Source: RCIO01 sp965232405
GTDB lineage: Bacteria; Pseudomonadota; Alphaproteobacteria; Rhizobiales; Rhizobiaceae
NCBI GenBank assembly: GCA_965232405.1
Contig: OZ246966.1
Location: 2,542,001-2,606,000 of the forward strand
Direction of reading: 5' to 3'
DNA length: 64,000 nucleotides
Each line of letters begins with the position of its first letter. Position 1 is the first letter of the stretch. Shown here piece after piece: positions 29,738-39,246 of this stretch. The notes under the pieces were generated by a model. That model was not told the origin of the DNA. It saw only the letters and a program-made list of their open reading frames with translations, and did not search any database. Made by a program: the position numbers and the translations under genes.

Positions 29738-30496
29738 CTAGATCGCGATCACCTGCCCGTCACGGGCGGTTTCTATCTCCAAATCCCCGGCGCGACCGAC
29801 CATATCCGGCCCGAGATGGGTCAGAAGCAGGCGCTTGCATTCAAAGCCGTCCCGCTTTGTCCGCAATTCCTCGTAGCTGAGATGTCCATCAAATGCCGTC
29901 TTTACATAGAAGTTGCACTCGCAGATGAACAGATCGGCGTCGCGAGCAACGTCGTACAGCGTGTCGGTCCAGCCGGTATCGCCTGAATAAGCAATTGTCT
30001 TGCCGCTGGTGGCAATGCGTACCGCGGTTGCGGGGGCATCTCCCGCGGAGTGCTTCACCGGATATGTGAGGAACTTCCGGCCAAGTAGCTCGGTTGCGCG
30101 CTCGGGCTCGACTGCCAGGATTTCGAGCGGAAATTCCCAGCCGCGCCCCCAGGCGCCCGGATACATCTCTTCAGACAGCGATCTGAGACGTTCCTCGATG
30201 CCTGGCGGACCTGCTATCGTCAGCGGGCTCGTACTGCGAGAGCCGAAAGCGCGATGCAGCAAAAGCAACGGCAAGCCGCCGAAATGATCGCCATGCAAAT
30301 GCGAGACAAAGACGAGCTCGACACTGTCGGGGTCGATGTCCATCCTCTGCAGTGCGGTCAGGCTTGTCATGCCGAAGTCGAGCGCCATCCGGCCATGCTG
30401 GTCGTCGATCAGATAGCAGCTCTGGGCGTGGCCGCCGCTGCCAAGTGCGTCACCGCAGCCGATGACTGTAAGCCTTAGATCTGTACCGATGGTCAT
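29738..30496 (-). CDS. MBL-fold metallo-hydrolase (RNase Z/ElaC-like)
   Basis: 252-residue metallo-beta-lactamase-fold protein. Metal motif SHLHGDHFGG near residue 64, IAYSGDTGWTD and a late His in LLTHLGPDM complete the ligand set. The overall pattern is that of small ElaC-like hydrolases that are often not true tRNase Z. It is convergent with the acetamidase gene, 4 bases apart. Substrate unknown. Confidence 0.8.
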   Translation of the reverse strand: MTIGTDLRLTVIGCGDALGSGGHAQSCYLIDDQHGRMALDFGMTSLTALQRMDIDPDSVELVFVSHLHGDHFGGLPLLLLHRAFGSRSTSPLTIAGPPGIEERLRSLSEEMYPGAWGRGWEFPLEILAVEPERATELLGRKFLTYPVKHSAGDAPATAVRIATSGKTIAYSGDTGWTDTLYDVARDADLFICECNFYVKTAFDGHLSYEELRTKRDGFECKRLLLTHLGPDMVGRAGDLEIETARDGQVIAI

Positions 30497-30993
30497 GGCC
30501 TCCCGTCCTGGCGCGCGCCGCGATGGCTACATGCCCAACCAGCTGACATTGCAGCAAGTATGTCCGGAGAGGAACAGATGGTGGGCGTGACAGGGATTGA
30601 ACCTGCGCCCCCTGCGATGTCAACGTATGGGACCGCGTTTGCGTCAGATGATCGACGCCCTCTAGGTGTCTGCGAAGCCTTATGTCGTTTTCGGATTGAG
30701 GGCGCGTTCGGGGCCTCGGACCTAAGGTACTGCCGACTGGCAAGAAGGCGCGCCTAGGCGCAGAACGCGGCTTTAGGTCGGCGCGCCGAAGCCCCAATTC
30801 ACATTGCTGCGAAGGTGCGATTTCGACGTTTGTGCAATAAATTTCAGTACATGAATTTTTCGTCGCGAGGATTGACTCTTGTACTCGTCGCTGTTTTTGA
30901 TGCGCGCGCTGCGATAATTTTCGTAGAGTGAAATTTCTTGCATGGGTGGGCCATAACGGCTAAGCCCGAGTGGGAACCAAGCGGAGGAGCAAA
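30497..30993. other. Long intergenic region at the island edge
   Basis: About 500 bases without a supportable gene. It holds the decayed tRNA-Val fragment (30577-30627) and, near the right end, the promoter region of the sugar-transporter operon, including TTGACT at 30872-30877 and the inverted repeat AATTTTC/GAAATTT (30916-30922 and 30930-30936, one mismatch) that could be a SorC-regulator operator. The stretch 30628-30840 shows nothing I recognise. Confidence 0.5.
30577..30627 (-). repeat. Decayed tRNA-Val fragment, direct repeat of 51797-51847
   Basis: 51 bases match the 3' two-thirds of the intact tRNA-Val with three mismatches (30606, 30608, 30614); the first 29 are identical and include the CCA end plus two flanking bases. 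The D-arm and 5' acceptor strand are absent and the anticodon stem is broken, so it is not a working tRNA. Its orientation and extent are those of an attachment-site repeat. Confidence 0.8.
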
Positions 30994-32013
30994 ATGAAAA
31001 AATTTGCATTTGCCGGGCTGATGGCCACGGCAACGGTGTGCTTCGGTCTGGCGTCGGCAAGCAGCGCGTCGGCCGAAAGCAAATTTCAGTGCGAGCCTGG
31101 AGAAACCTATATCATGAACGTCATGGTATCGGCGCATCCCTACTGGGTGCCGGTTTACCAGGGCTTCAAGCAGGCTGCGGCCGCGATGGGCTGCGAGACC
31201 ATCTTCTCGGGCACGCCGGATTACGACATCACCAAGCAGATCGCGTCGTTCGAACAGGATCTGGTGAAAAATCCGGCCGGCATTCTGCTGCATCCGATGC
31301 AGTCCGACCCGTTCATTGAGCCAATCAACCGCGCCATCGCCGGCGGCGTCGAGGTGGTGACGTTTGCGGCGGATTCGCCCAAGTCGAACCGCACCGCCTA
31401 CATCACGTCGGACAACGTGGCCGAAGCCAAGTTTGCCGCCGAAGAGATCGTGAGTCAGGTAGGCGAAAGCGGCGAATATGCAGTGTTGGAGAATCCCGGC
31501 CAGTCCAATCATGACCTGCGCGTCACAGCGCTGATCGACTACATGGCCGAGAACTATCCTGACATGAAGCTCGTCGGTCGCCAGGCCACGAACCAGGACA
31601 GTAATGCAGCCTACCGCGCCACTGCGTCGATCCTTCAGGCAAATCCTGAGCTCGACGCCATGTGGATTCCCGAGGCCGGTTCGGCCGAGGGTGCTGTTGC
31701 AGCAGTGCTTGAGGCCGGTGCCGATGTGCTGATCATGCACGCCGACGTGACGCCCACGACGCTTGAGCACATCAAGGCCGGCAACATCCACATGTCGCTG
31801 AACCCCAACCAGGGCGTGCAGGGCTTCATGGGCTTCATTGCCACATTCCTGGCCGCGCATCCCGACATGTTTGATCCGTTCAACGATTACAAGACGTCGG
31901 GGTACAACCCGATGCAGATCCCGTTCGTCGACAACGGTTTTGCCGTCATCACCAAGGACAACGCGGATTCGTTCGATCTGAACAAGTACATGGAAGGCCG
32001 CGACCCGAGCTAA
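30994..32013 (+). CDS. Ribose-type sugar ABC substrate-binding protein
   Basis: 339-residue Peripla_BP_4 protein (RbsB/EryG-like). Signal peptide KKFAFAGLMATATVCFGL ends near ASA; the mature chain shows GFKQAAAAMGCETIFSG, ITKQIASFEQDLVKNPAGIL and a hinge region VQGFMGFIATFLAAHPDMF. ATG at 30994 follows GCGGAGGAG; an in-frame start 8 codons earlier lacks a site. It opens the polyol/sugar operon. A polyol or pentose ligand is inferred from the downstream kinase and dehydrogenase. Confidence 0.87.
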   Translation: MKKFAFAGLMATATVCFGLASASSASAESKFQCEPGETYIMNVMVSAHPYWVPVYQGFKQAAAAMGCETIFSGTPDYDITKQIASFEQDLVKNPAGILLHPMQSDPFIEPINRAIAGGVEVVTFAADSPKSNRTAYITSDNVAEAKFAAEEIVSQVGESGEYAVLENPGQSNHDLRVTALIDYMAENYPDMKLVGRQATNQDSNAAYRATASILQANPELDAMWIPEAGSAEGAVAAVLEAGADVLIMHADVTPTTLEHIKAGNIHMSLNPNQGVQGFMGFIATFLAAHPDMFDPFNDYKTSGYNPMQIPFVDNGFAVITKDNADSFDLNKYMEGRDPS

Positions 32014-32038
32014 CGGCTCTGCAGCCCTTCAATCGAAC

Positions 32039-32065
32039 CTGCGCCCGCTGTAGCGGCGGGCGCAG
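32039..32065 (+). terminator. Hairpin after the sugar-binding-protein gene
   Basis: Perfect 10-bp stem (32039-32048 with 32056-32065) and a 7-base loop in the 85-base gap before the ATPase gene. No T run; probable attenuator or stabiliser. Confidence 0.65.
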
Positions 32066-32098
32066 ATCCCAGGACCATCACTTTTTGAAGACCGTGTC

Positions 32099-33628
32099 AT
32101 GCCGGGCGACAGTCAAACACCCATCCTTGAGATAAGGAACATGTCGAAATCGTTCGGGCCGATTCACGCGCTTCGCAACGTCGATTTCGAACTGCGCCGA
32201 GGCGAGATTCACGCTGTAGCCGGGGAAAACGGCGCCGGCAAATCGACACTCATGAACATCATCGACGGAATTCTGCGATGTGACGAAGGGACGATCATGC
32301 TCGACGGGCAGCCCGTCGACATCACGTCACCAGCCGTTGCTCAGAGCCTCGGAATAGGCTTCGTCCACCAGGAGATCGCGCTCTGTCCTGACATAACGGT
32401 CGCCGAGAATATTTTCATGGGTGTGACCAACACCAGCAAGCGGTTGCTGATGAACTTCGCCGACCTTGAGCGCAAGGCGGTCGCGACCCTGCGTCAGCTG
32501 GGCGATATCGACCCTTCCGCGCTTGTGCGCAGCCTTTCCATATCGCAGCAGCAGCTTGTCGAGATCGCCAAGGCGCTGACCCTCGACTGTCGCGTGCTCA
32601 TCCTTGACGAACCGACGGCCGCATTGACCGAGCGCGAGGCCAAGTTGCTGTTCGACATCGTCCACGCTCTGGCCAAGCAGGGCATATCCATCATCTACAT
32701 TTCGCACCGCATGGTGGAAATCTTCGAAAACTGCGACCGCGTGACCGTGCTTCGTGACGGCCGCTACATCAAGACGATGAACGTCGCCGACACCACGCCG
32801 CGTGACGTGGTCAGCGCCATGGTGGGGCGCGTCATCGACAGTCTATATCCAGAAAAGCAGAGCGATAACGAGCGCTCGGAGGAACTCATCCTCGATGTCC
32901 GAAACCTCAGCGAAAAAACCCGCTTTCAGGACGTATCGTTTCAGCTTCGCAAGGGTGAGATCCTTGGCCTTGCAGGTCTGATCGGCGCCGGACGCAGCGA
33001 GATTGCGAAAGGAGTGTGCCGGTTGGAAGGGGAGATCACCGGCGAGGTCGAACTCGCGGGAAAAAGGCTCGAGCTGCGCGACTACGGTGACAGCATCGGA
33101 CAGGGGATCGTCTACCTGTCCGAAGACCGCAAGGGTGACGGCCTCTTCCTTGAGATGGCGATTGCCGCCAACATTTCCGCACTCGATCTCAATCAGGTTG
33201 CCGCGAGGCTCGGCGTCATCGACGAAACGCGCGAGGCCGAACAGGCTATCAGACTCGGCGACCAGCTCAACCTGAAGCGCGGCCATGTCTGGCAGCCGGT
33301 CAGCGCCCTGTCGGGCGGCAACCAGCAGAAGGTAGCTATTGCCAAAATGCTGTCAGTCAATCCGAAGGTGATCTTTCTCGACGAGCCGACACGCGGCGTC
33401 GATGTGGGTGCCAAGGCCGAGATTCACCGCATTTTGCGCCAACTCGCCAGAAACGGGGTCGGCGTGGTCGTCATATCGTCGGAACTGCCGGAACTGATCG
33501 GCGTGTGCGACCGGGTCATCGTCATACGTGAGGGCATGGTCGCAGGCGAGGTGACGGGTGAGGAGATGACGGAGGAAATGATCATGTATCTGGCGTCGGT
33601 GGGGCAGGAAGGCCGGAGGGCGTCATGA
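32099..33628 (+). CDS. Sugar ABC transporter ATP-binding protein (RbsA/MglA type)
   Basis: 509-residue double ATPase. First half: Walker A GENGAGKSTL, signature-like LSISQQQLVEIAKAL, Walker B VLILDEPTAALT. Second half: GLIGAGRSEIAKG in place of a strict Walker A, signature LSGGNQQKVAIAKML, Walker B VIFLDEPTRGVDVG. The degenerate second P-loop is normal for this family. It overlaps the permease gene by 4 bases. Confidence 0.9.
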   Translation: MPGDSQTPILEIRNMSKSFGPIHALRNVDFELRRGEIHAVAGENGAGKSTLMNIIDGILRCDEGTIMLDGQPVDITSPAVAQSLGIGFVHQEIALCPDITVAENIFMGVTNTSKRLLMNFADLERKAVATLRQLGDIDPSALVRSLSISQQQLVEIAKALTLDCRVLILDEPTAALTEREAKLLFDIVHALAKQGISIIYISHRMVEIFENCDRVTVLRDGRYIKTMNVADTTPRDVVSAMVGRVIDSLYPEKQSDNERSEELILDVRNLSEKTRFQDVSFQLRKGEILGLAGLIGAGRSEIAKGVCRLEGEITGEVELAGKRLELRDYGDSIGQGIVYLSEDRKGDGLFLEMAIAANISALDLNQVAARLGVIDETREAEQAIRLGDQLNLKRGHVWQPVSALSGGNQQKVAIAKMLSVNPKVIFLDEPTRGVDVGAKAEIHRILRQLARNGVGVVVISSELPELIGVCDRVIVIREGMVAGEVTGEEMTEEMIMYLASVGQEGRRAS

Positions 33629-34644
33629 GCGAAGGCGAAGGCACAACGGCGGCGGGCACAATGAGCCCTGAGCGGGCCGTGAACAACAGCCCGGCCGAGC
33701 TTGTCAAGCGGCTCCTGCGCATGCGTGAGACGGGCCTCGTGCTGATTATCCTTGCGCTGTTCGTCGTGATGTCGTTCGCCTCGCCCTACTTCCTCACATG
33801 GGTGAACATGCGGGCGATGGCGATGGCATTCGCCGTCGAAGGTATCGTCGTGGTCGGCATGACGATCCTGCTGATTTCGGGCGGCATCGACCTCTCCGTC
33901 GGATCGGTAACGGCGCTCGCGATGGTGATAGCCGGTTTGCTGTTTCTGGCCGGCGTCGACCCCTGGGTCGCTTCGGCGATTTCGATCGCAGCCTGCGCGG
34001 CCATTGGCGCAGGGATGGGATTTTTTGTGACCCGGGTCGGCCTGCACCATTTCATCGTGTCGCTGGCCGTCATGGTGATCGCGCGGGGTCTCTGCCTTCT
34101 GGGCACGGGCGGACGGCCGCTCGGTCTCTTTACTCTGCCTCCGGAGTTCAAGTTCATCGGACAGGGTTCGATCGGGGTGATCCCCGTCGTGATCATCATC
34201 TTTGTCGTCGTCGTCGCGATCTTCGATTTCATGCTGCGGCGCACGACGATGTTCCGCAAGGTGTTCTACACAGGCAGCAATGAGAAGGCGGCAGCCTATT
34301 CGGGCATCCGCACGAAGAAGGTCGTGTTCCTGACGACCACCCTGTGTTCGGCGCTCTGCGGCGTGGCGGGCATCATCTACATGGCCCGCTTCGGCTCGGC
34401 TCAGCCGACCTTCGGTATCGGCATGGAGCTTAACGTGATTGCCGCGGCGGTGATCGGCGGCGCCAGCCTGTCGGGAGGCACCGGCACGATCTTCGGCGCA
34501 ATCCTCGGCGCCATCCTGCTGTCGGTGGTGTCCAGTTCGCTCGCTCTGCTCGATGTCTCGGTATATTGGCAGGACATCATCAGGGGCTCGATCCTGCTTA
34601 GCGCGGTGACGATCGACCACTACCTCAACAAGCGGCGCGGCTGA
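33625..34644 (+). CDS. Sugar ABC transporter permease (RbsC type)
   Basis: 339-residue permease with eight or more hydrophobic segments and the family signatures ILLISGGIDLSVGSVTALAM and IGGASLSGGTGTIFGAILG. The first 40 residues are polar. It completes a ribose-type importer with the two genes before it and is followed after 22 bases by the SorC regulator. Confidence 0.9.
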   Translation: MSEGEGTTAAGTMSPERAVNNSPAELVKRLLRMRETGLVLIILALFVVMSFASPYFLTWVNMRAMAMAFAVEGIVVVGMTILLISGGIDLSVGSVTALAMVIAGLLFLAGVDPWVASAISIAACAAIGAGMGFFVTRVGLHHFIVSLAVMVIARGLCLLGTGGRPLGLFTLPPEFKFIGQGSIGVIPVVIIIFVVVVAIFDFMLRRTTMFRKVFYTGSNEKAAAYSGIRTKKVVFLTTTLCSALCGVAGIIYMARFGSAQPTFGIGMELNVIAAAVIGGASLSGGTGTIFGAILGAILLSVVSSSLALLDVSVYWQDIIRGSILLSAVTIDHYLNKRRG

Positions 34645-34666
34645 GCGCCGGGAGGGCTGGAACGAT

Positions 34667-35647
34667 ATGGCTGAGAACAAGCCCGATTTCGAAGCGGTAA
34701 GGCAGATCCACACTGTTCTGGTGCTGCATTTCGTCGATGGCCTGAAGCAGTCGGAGATCGCGCAGGCGCTCAACCTGTCGACCTCGAAGGTCAACCGGCT
34801 GATTACGCAGGGCCGCAAGCTCGGCATGGTCAAGATCGCCATCGAAAGCCCGTTTCAGCGTCTCGTCGACCTGGAAAAGCGGCTGAACGACATTGCCGGG
34901 CTGGCTACGAGCGTGGTTACGCCCACGGTATCGGGTTCTCCGGACTCAACGCTGCAACAGGTCGGCAAAGCGGCGGCCAACCAGGTGCTTGAGACGTTGC
35001 GCAACGGCGACGTCATCGCAATCACCGGCGGCAAGGCAGTCAGCGCGGTGGTTGAAAACATGCAGGCCGAACGGGCGTTCGACGTAACCGTGGTGCCGCT
35101 GACCGGTGGTGTCCAGGGCAAGTACTACACGGACGTCAATCACCTGGCCACGCAGCTCGCAGAACGGCTGGGCGGCAAAACCATGCTCGTTCATGCGCCA
35201 CTGTTCGCCGAGAACGAAGACCAGCGAAACATGCTGCTCGGCATGGCTTCGATCAAGGAAGTCTTCGATCTTGCACGCAAGGCGGCGATTGCGCTGGTGG
35301 GCATCGGATCGATCGATACGCCGGGCTCCAGCTATTATGATCTTCATCCGGTTCCCAATCCGGATCGCGAACATATTGTCCGCAGCGGTGTGCGTGGCGA
35401 ATTTCTCGCCCACCTGATCCGTGAGGACGGCACGCTCGCCGACTACCCGCTCAATTCGCGTCTCGTGGCGCTCGACCCGGCCGAACTTTCGCAGATCCCG
35501 CGCCGCATCGGCGTGGTGGCGGGCGCCGAAAAAGTGCTGCCGATTCAGGCGGCGCTCAATGGCCGTTTCCTGGACTCCCTTGTCGTTGACGAGGTGACCG
35601 CCGGGGCGGTTCTCGAAAGAATGGAGAAGTTGCAACATGTCGCATGA
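34667..35647 (+). CDS. SorC family sugar-responsive regulator (EryD-like)
   Basis: 326-residue regulator. N-terminal helix-turn-helix (HFVDGLKQSEIAQALNLSTS, KVNRLITQGRKLGMV) and a C-terminal sugar-phosphate-binding domain with ITGGKAVSAVVENM, VPLTGGVQGKYYTDVNHLA and ALVGIGSIDTPGSSYY. EryD, the repressor of the erythritol locus, belongs to this family, and the surrounding gene set resembles that locus. It overlaps the aldo/keto reductase gene by 11 bases. Confidence 0.85.
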   Translation: MAENKPDFEAVRQIHTVLVLHFVDGLKQSEIAQALNLSTSKVNRLITQGRKLGMVKIAIESPFQRLVDLEKRLNDIAGLATSVVTPTVSGSPDSTLQQVGKAAANQVLETLRNGDVIAITGGKAVSAVVENMQAERAFDVTVVPLTGGVQGKYYTDVNHLATQLAERLGGKTMLVHAPLFAENEDQRNMLLGMASIKEVFDLARKAAIALVGIGSIDTPGSSYYDLHPVPNPDREHIVRSGVRGEFLAHLIREDGTLADYPLNSRLVALDPAELSQIPRRIGVVAGAEKVLPIQAALNGRFLDSLVVDEVTAGAVLERMEKLQHVA

Positions 35648-36632
35648 AGTCCTTGTCCGCGAAATCGGATCGTCCGGGATCAGGGCCTCTGCGGTGGGCC
35701 TGGGCACTTGGGCGATCGGAGGCTGGATGTGGGGCGGAACCGACGAGGCAAAGTCCATCGCCGCGATTCAGGCATCAATCGACGAAGGTATCAGCCTGAT
35801 CGATACCGCGCCGGCCTACGGGCAGGGCTTGTCTGAGGAGATCGTTGGAAAGGCAATCGCCGGCAGGCGGGACAAGGTGGTGCTGGCCACAAAATGCGGT
35901 CTCGTGTGGCACACGCAGAAGGGCAATCACTTCTTCGACTATGATGGCGGGCCGGTGCATCGCTATCTGGGCGCTGACTCCATCATGCATGAAGTCGAAC
36001 AGAGCCTGAAGCGGCTCGGTACGGACCGGATCGACCATTACATCACGCACTGGCAGGACCCGACGACGCCTGTTGAGGAGACAGTCGAGGCGCTCGAAAA
36101 GCTGAAGCAGCAGGGCAAGATCCGCTCCATCGGTGCAAGCAACCTGTCGAGGGACGATCTGGCCGCCTATCTGGCGACCGGCAAGCTCGATGCGATCCAG
36201 GAAGAATTCAACATGGTCAAGCGCGGGATCGAGGAAACGCTCGTTCCTGCCTGTCTCGAGCACAACGTGTCGGTTCTCAGCTATTCGTCGCTCGCGCTTG
36301 GCCTGCTGTCGGGGAAGATCGGGCCCGATCGTGTCTTTGAAGGCGACGACCTGCGCAAGGACAATCCGCTCTTTTCGACAGCAAACCGCCAGAAGGTCGC
36401 GCGGCTGATGGAGACGATCAAACCAATCGCCGATGGGCACGGAGCCACGCTGGCGCAGGTCGTCATCGCCTGGACGCTTCAGCAGCCGGGCATCACCTTT
36501 TCCCTGTGCGGCGCACGCAACGCCGAACAGGCGGTCGAAAATGCAGCGGCGGCTCGTATCCGCCTCACAAACGAAGAAATCCATAAAATAAGCGAGGCCG
36601 CCACGAGCAACCTGACCGAACTCGACGCCTGA
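35637..36632 (+). CDS. Aldo/keto reductase
   Basis: 331-residue NADPH-dependent oxidoreductase. The catalytic Asp and Tyr lie in SLIDTAPAYGQGLSEEIVG, Lys in VVLATKCGLV and His in YITHWQDP; the cofactor-binding C-terminal region follows. In this operon it could oxidise the imported polyol or reduce an aldehyde released by the aldolase; sequence does not decide. Start overlaps the regulator gene. Confidence 0.87.
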   Translation: MSHEVLVREIGSSGIRASAVGLGTWAIGGWMWGGTDEAKSIAAIQASIDEGISLIDTAPAYGQGLSEEIVGKAIAGRRDKVVLATKCGLVWHTQKGNHFFDYDGGPVHRYLGADSIMHEVEQSLKRLGTDRIDHYITHWQDPTTPVEETVEALEKLKQQGKIRSIGASNLSRDDLAAYLATGKLDAIQEEFNMVKRGIEETLVPACLEHNVSVLSYSSLALGLLSGKIGPDRVFEGDDLRKDNPLFSTANRQKVARLMETIKPIADGHGATLAQVVIAWTLQQPGITFSLCGARNAEQAVENAAAARIRLTNEEIHKISEAATSNLTELDA

Positions 36633-36649
36633 TCCGACACCCTCAACGA

Positions 36650-38413
36650 ATGGAGCCAAACCGCCGCGACAGCGCGGCGAACGGCGCAGCTATGCCAGAA
36701 CAACGAAACAAGAAGATAGAAAGACTGGGCCGTGACGGCCGCTTCGACGTGATCGTCGTTGGCGGCGGCATCAACGGCATCGGCGTCTATCGGGAGCTCG
36801 CCGCGCAAGGCCTGCGCGTACTTCTGGTCGAGCGCAACGATTTCTGTTCCGGCTGCAGTGCTGCTCCTTCACGCATGATACACGGAGGGCTGCGCTACCT
36901 CGAAAACGGCGAGTTCGATCTGGTGCGCGAGTCGCTGTGCGAACGTGACGCGCTGCTGTCCAACGCACCTCACATGGTCAGGCCGTTGCCGACGACGATC
37001 CCGGTAACCTCGATATTTTCGGGTCTTCTCAATGGCACGGCGAGTTTCCTGGGACTTTCGAGGCCGCCGGCGAGTCGTGGCGCGGTTCCGATCAAGATCG
37101 GGCTGACAATGTATGACTGGATTACCCGCGGCCGGCGGGCGACCCCGAAGCACACCTTCCGCGGTCGCGACAAGACGCTGCGGTTGTGGCCGAAGCTCAA
37201 CCCGGATCTGCGCTTTTCAGCCACCTACTACGATGCGTGGATCAGCTATCCCGAAAGGATGGGTGTTGAGCTTGTCCTGGACGCCGAGAAGCTGTCACCG
37301 GAAAGCGTGGCGCTGAACTATGCGGAGGTGACGTTTCTCGATCACGGGTTGAGCCTCCAGGACCTGGTGACTGGAGAGACTTTTGCGGTCGAAGCACGTG
37401 CCATCGTCAATGCGACCGGCGCGTGGGTGGACGATGCCATCGAAAGGCTGACGGACAACAGCCGTGGCGCGAAGCCCCTCGTCGCCGGCACCAAGGGCTC
37501 TCATCTCGTCATCGACAACCCCGAGCTATTTGATGCCCTCAATGGGCATATGATTTATTTCGAGAATTCAGATGGCAGGGTCTGCATCGTATTCCCATAT
37601 CTCGGAAAGGTGCTTGCGGGCGCGACCGATATTCGGGTCGACAAGGCAAGCCGGGTGCGCTGCGAACCGGAGGAACGCGACTATATTTTCCAGGCGCTGC
37701 GCGCCGTGTTCCCGTCGGTCGCGATCGCTGAAGAGGACGTGGTCTTCAGCTTCAGTGGAATCCGACCACTGCCGCTGAGCGACCACGAATTCACGGGCCG
37801 GATTTCACGCAGTCACTTCGTCCACCGCCTCGACGGTACGATCCCGCAATTCTGTCTTGTCGGCGGCAAGTGGACGACGTTCCGCGCCTTTGCGGAGCAG
37901 ACGGTTGACGCTGTGCTGGATGATCTCAAATTGACACGAAAAGCCGGCACCTTGGCCATGCCCATTGGCGGTGGCGCCGGCTTCTCCGACGACTATGCCG
38001 GGCAACTGGCTGAGCGGCACGCCGTTTCGGCAGAGCGCGCTTCCTATCTTGTCGATCTCTACGGCACGCGCGCCGACGATGTGCTCGCCTTTTGTACAGG
38101 CCGGGCCGACGACACACCGCTGGATTGTTTCAGCCAGACCACCGCCGCTGAAATCGCCTTCCTCGTTCAGCGCGAGTTGGTTTGCCGGCTGGGCGATATT
38201 CTGCTGCGCCGTACGCCTCTCGCCATCCGCGGCGAGATTGCCAGCACGCTCGTCGACCGCGTTGCCGCCGTTGTGGCGGCTGAGGCCGGCTGGGATGAAG
38301 CAAAGACACTCAGCGAGATCCAGGATTTCGGGAGCGAACTTGAAGAGTTTTACGGCGTCTCCCGCGAGATGCTGGAACGCAGAACCCGCGACAGGAGCAA
38401 AACATGCGCATAA
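36650..38413 (+). CDS. GlpD/EryB-like FAD-dependent polyol-phosphate dehydrogenase
   Basis: 587-residue flavoenzyme, longer than glpD in this window (510). FAD-binding DVIVVGGGINGIGVYRELA is near residue 33, then SGCSAAPSRMIHGGLRYLEN; the substrate domain has GTKGSHLVIDNPE and ATDIRVDKASRV; the C-terminal DAO_C part has LVDLYGTRADDVL and VQRELVCRLGDILLRRT. Glycerol-3-phosphate or erythritol-1-phosphate-type substrates are expected. ATG at 36650 is used; ATG at 36692 is possible, neither with a good ribosome binding site. It overlaps the aldolase gene by 10 bases. Confidence 0.85.
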   Translation: MEPNRRDSAANGAAMPEQRNKKIERLGRDGRFDVIVVGGGINGIGVYRELAAQGLRVLLVERNDFCSGCSAAPSRMIHGGLRYLENGEFDLVRESLCERDALLSNAPHMVRPLPTTIPVTSIFSGLLNGTASFLGLSRPPASRGAVPIKIGLTMYDWITRGRRATPKHTFRGRDKTLRLWPKLNPDLRFSATYYDAWISYPERMGVELVLDAEKLSPESVALNYAEVTFLDHGLSLQDLVTGETFAVEARAIVNATGAWVDDAIERLTDNSRGAKPLVAGTKGSHLVIDNPELFDALNGHMIYFENSDGRVCIVFPYLGKVLAGATDIRVDKASRVRCEPEERDYIFQALRAVFPSVAIAEEDVVFSFSGIRPLPLSDHEFTGRISRSHFVHRLDGTIPQFCLVGGKWTTFRAFAEQTVDAVLDDLKLTRKAGTLAMPIGGGAGFSDDYAGQLAERHAVSAERASYLVDLYGTRADDVLAFCTGRADDTPLDCFSQTTAAEIAFLVQRELVCRLGDILLRRTPLAIRGEIASTLVDRVAAVVAAEAGWDEAKTLSEIQDFGSELEEFYGVSREMLERRTRDRSKTCA

Positions 38414-39246
38414 GTACCAAGGCTCGAATGAACCGGATGTTCACCAACGGCGGCTGCCTTGACGTGGCGATCGATCACGGCGTCTGCAACGAACCGGGCT
38501 TTCTCGTCGGGCTTGAAGACATGGCGGGCGTCGTCGACACCCTGATCAAGGCAAGACCCGACGCTATTCAGATGGCTTATGGCCAGGCGGACCTGCTGCA
38601 ATCGCGTCCTGAAAAGGACAAGCCGGCGCTCGTCATGCGCATCGATATGGGCAATCCCTATAATGCCGAGCGCCACCGGGTCATGTGGTCGATGCTCCAG
38701 AACCACGACGAACCGATCATTGGCGCGCTCGAAATGGATGCCGCTTGTGTCGTCGTGAACCTGTTCATGCTGCCCGACGAGCCCGAACTCTTCCGTCAAT
38801 GCATCGAGAACATCAGTAAGGTACGTGCGGCATGCCACAAATACGGAATGCCGCTGATGATCGAACCTCTGGTGATGCTTCCGAATGAAGTGCGCGGCGG
38901 CTATCAGGTGGACGGTGATGCCGACAAGATTGTCACCCTGGTTCGGCTGGCGTCGGAAATGGGAGCCGACATCATCAAGGCCGATCCGACCGACAATCCG
39001 GAAGATTTCCATCGGGTCGTGGAGGCGGCGCGGGTTCCGGTTCTGGTGCGCGGCGGCGGCAAGGAGGACCTGAAGAAGGTTTTGGCGAAGTCCGCCGCTC
39101 TCATGAAGCAGGGCGCAAAAGGCATGGTCTACGGCCGCAACATTTACCAGCACGACAACCCAAAGGCCGTCGTCAACGCGCTCATGGCGATGATCCATAA
39201 CGGCGCCGACGGTGAGGAAGCCTGGGATATTTACAGCCGTGGCTGA
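38404..39246 (+). CDS. Class I aldolase of the DhnA/LsrF family
   Basis: 280-residue TIM-barrel aldolase. CLDVAIDHGVCNEPGF starts the barrel; the Schiff-base Lys is probably that in GADIIKADPTDNPEDF; VLVRGGGKEDLKKVL and AKGMVYGRNIYQHDNP form the phosphate site. Family members cleave or form ketose phosphates (fructose-1,6-bisphosphate, the AI-2 phosphate and similar). Next to a kinase and a polyol-phosphate dehydrogenase it probably splits a ketose 1-phosphate into dihydroxyacetone phosphate and an aldehyde; this is inference. Confidence 0.82.
   Translation: MRISTKARMNRMFTNGGCLDVAIDHGVCNEPGFLVGLEDMAGVVDTLIKARPDAIQMAYGQADLLQSRPEKDKPALVMRIDMGNPYNAERHRVMWSMLQNHDEPIIGALEMDAACVVVNLFMLPDEPELFRQCIENISKVRAACHKYGMPLMIEPLVMLPNEVRGGYQVDGDADKIVTLVRLASEMGADIIKADPTDNPEDFHRVVEAARVPVLVRGGGKEDLKKVLAKSAALMKQGAKGMVYGRNIYQHDNPKAVVNALMAMIHNGADGEEAWDIYSRG

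Noticed and set aside
30560..30757. 65-codon frame beginning near VGVTGIEPA
   Set aside because: The first part is simply the tRNA-Val fragment read as protein, a common false gene.
33424..34842. 472-codon minus-strand frame
   Set aside because: Antisense to the ATPase, permease and SorC genes, rich in His, Arg and Asp, with no motif; shadow frame.
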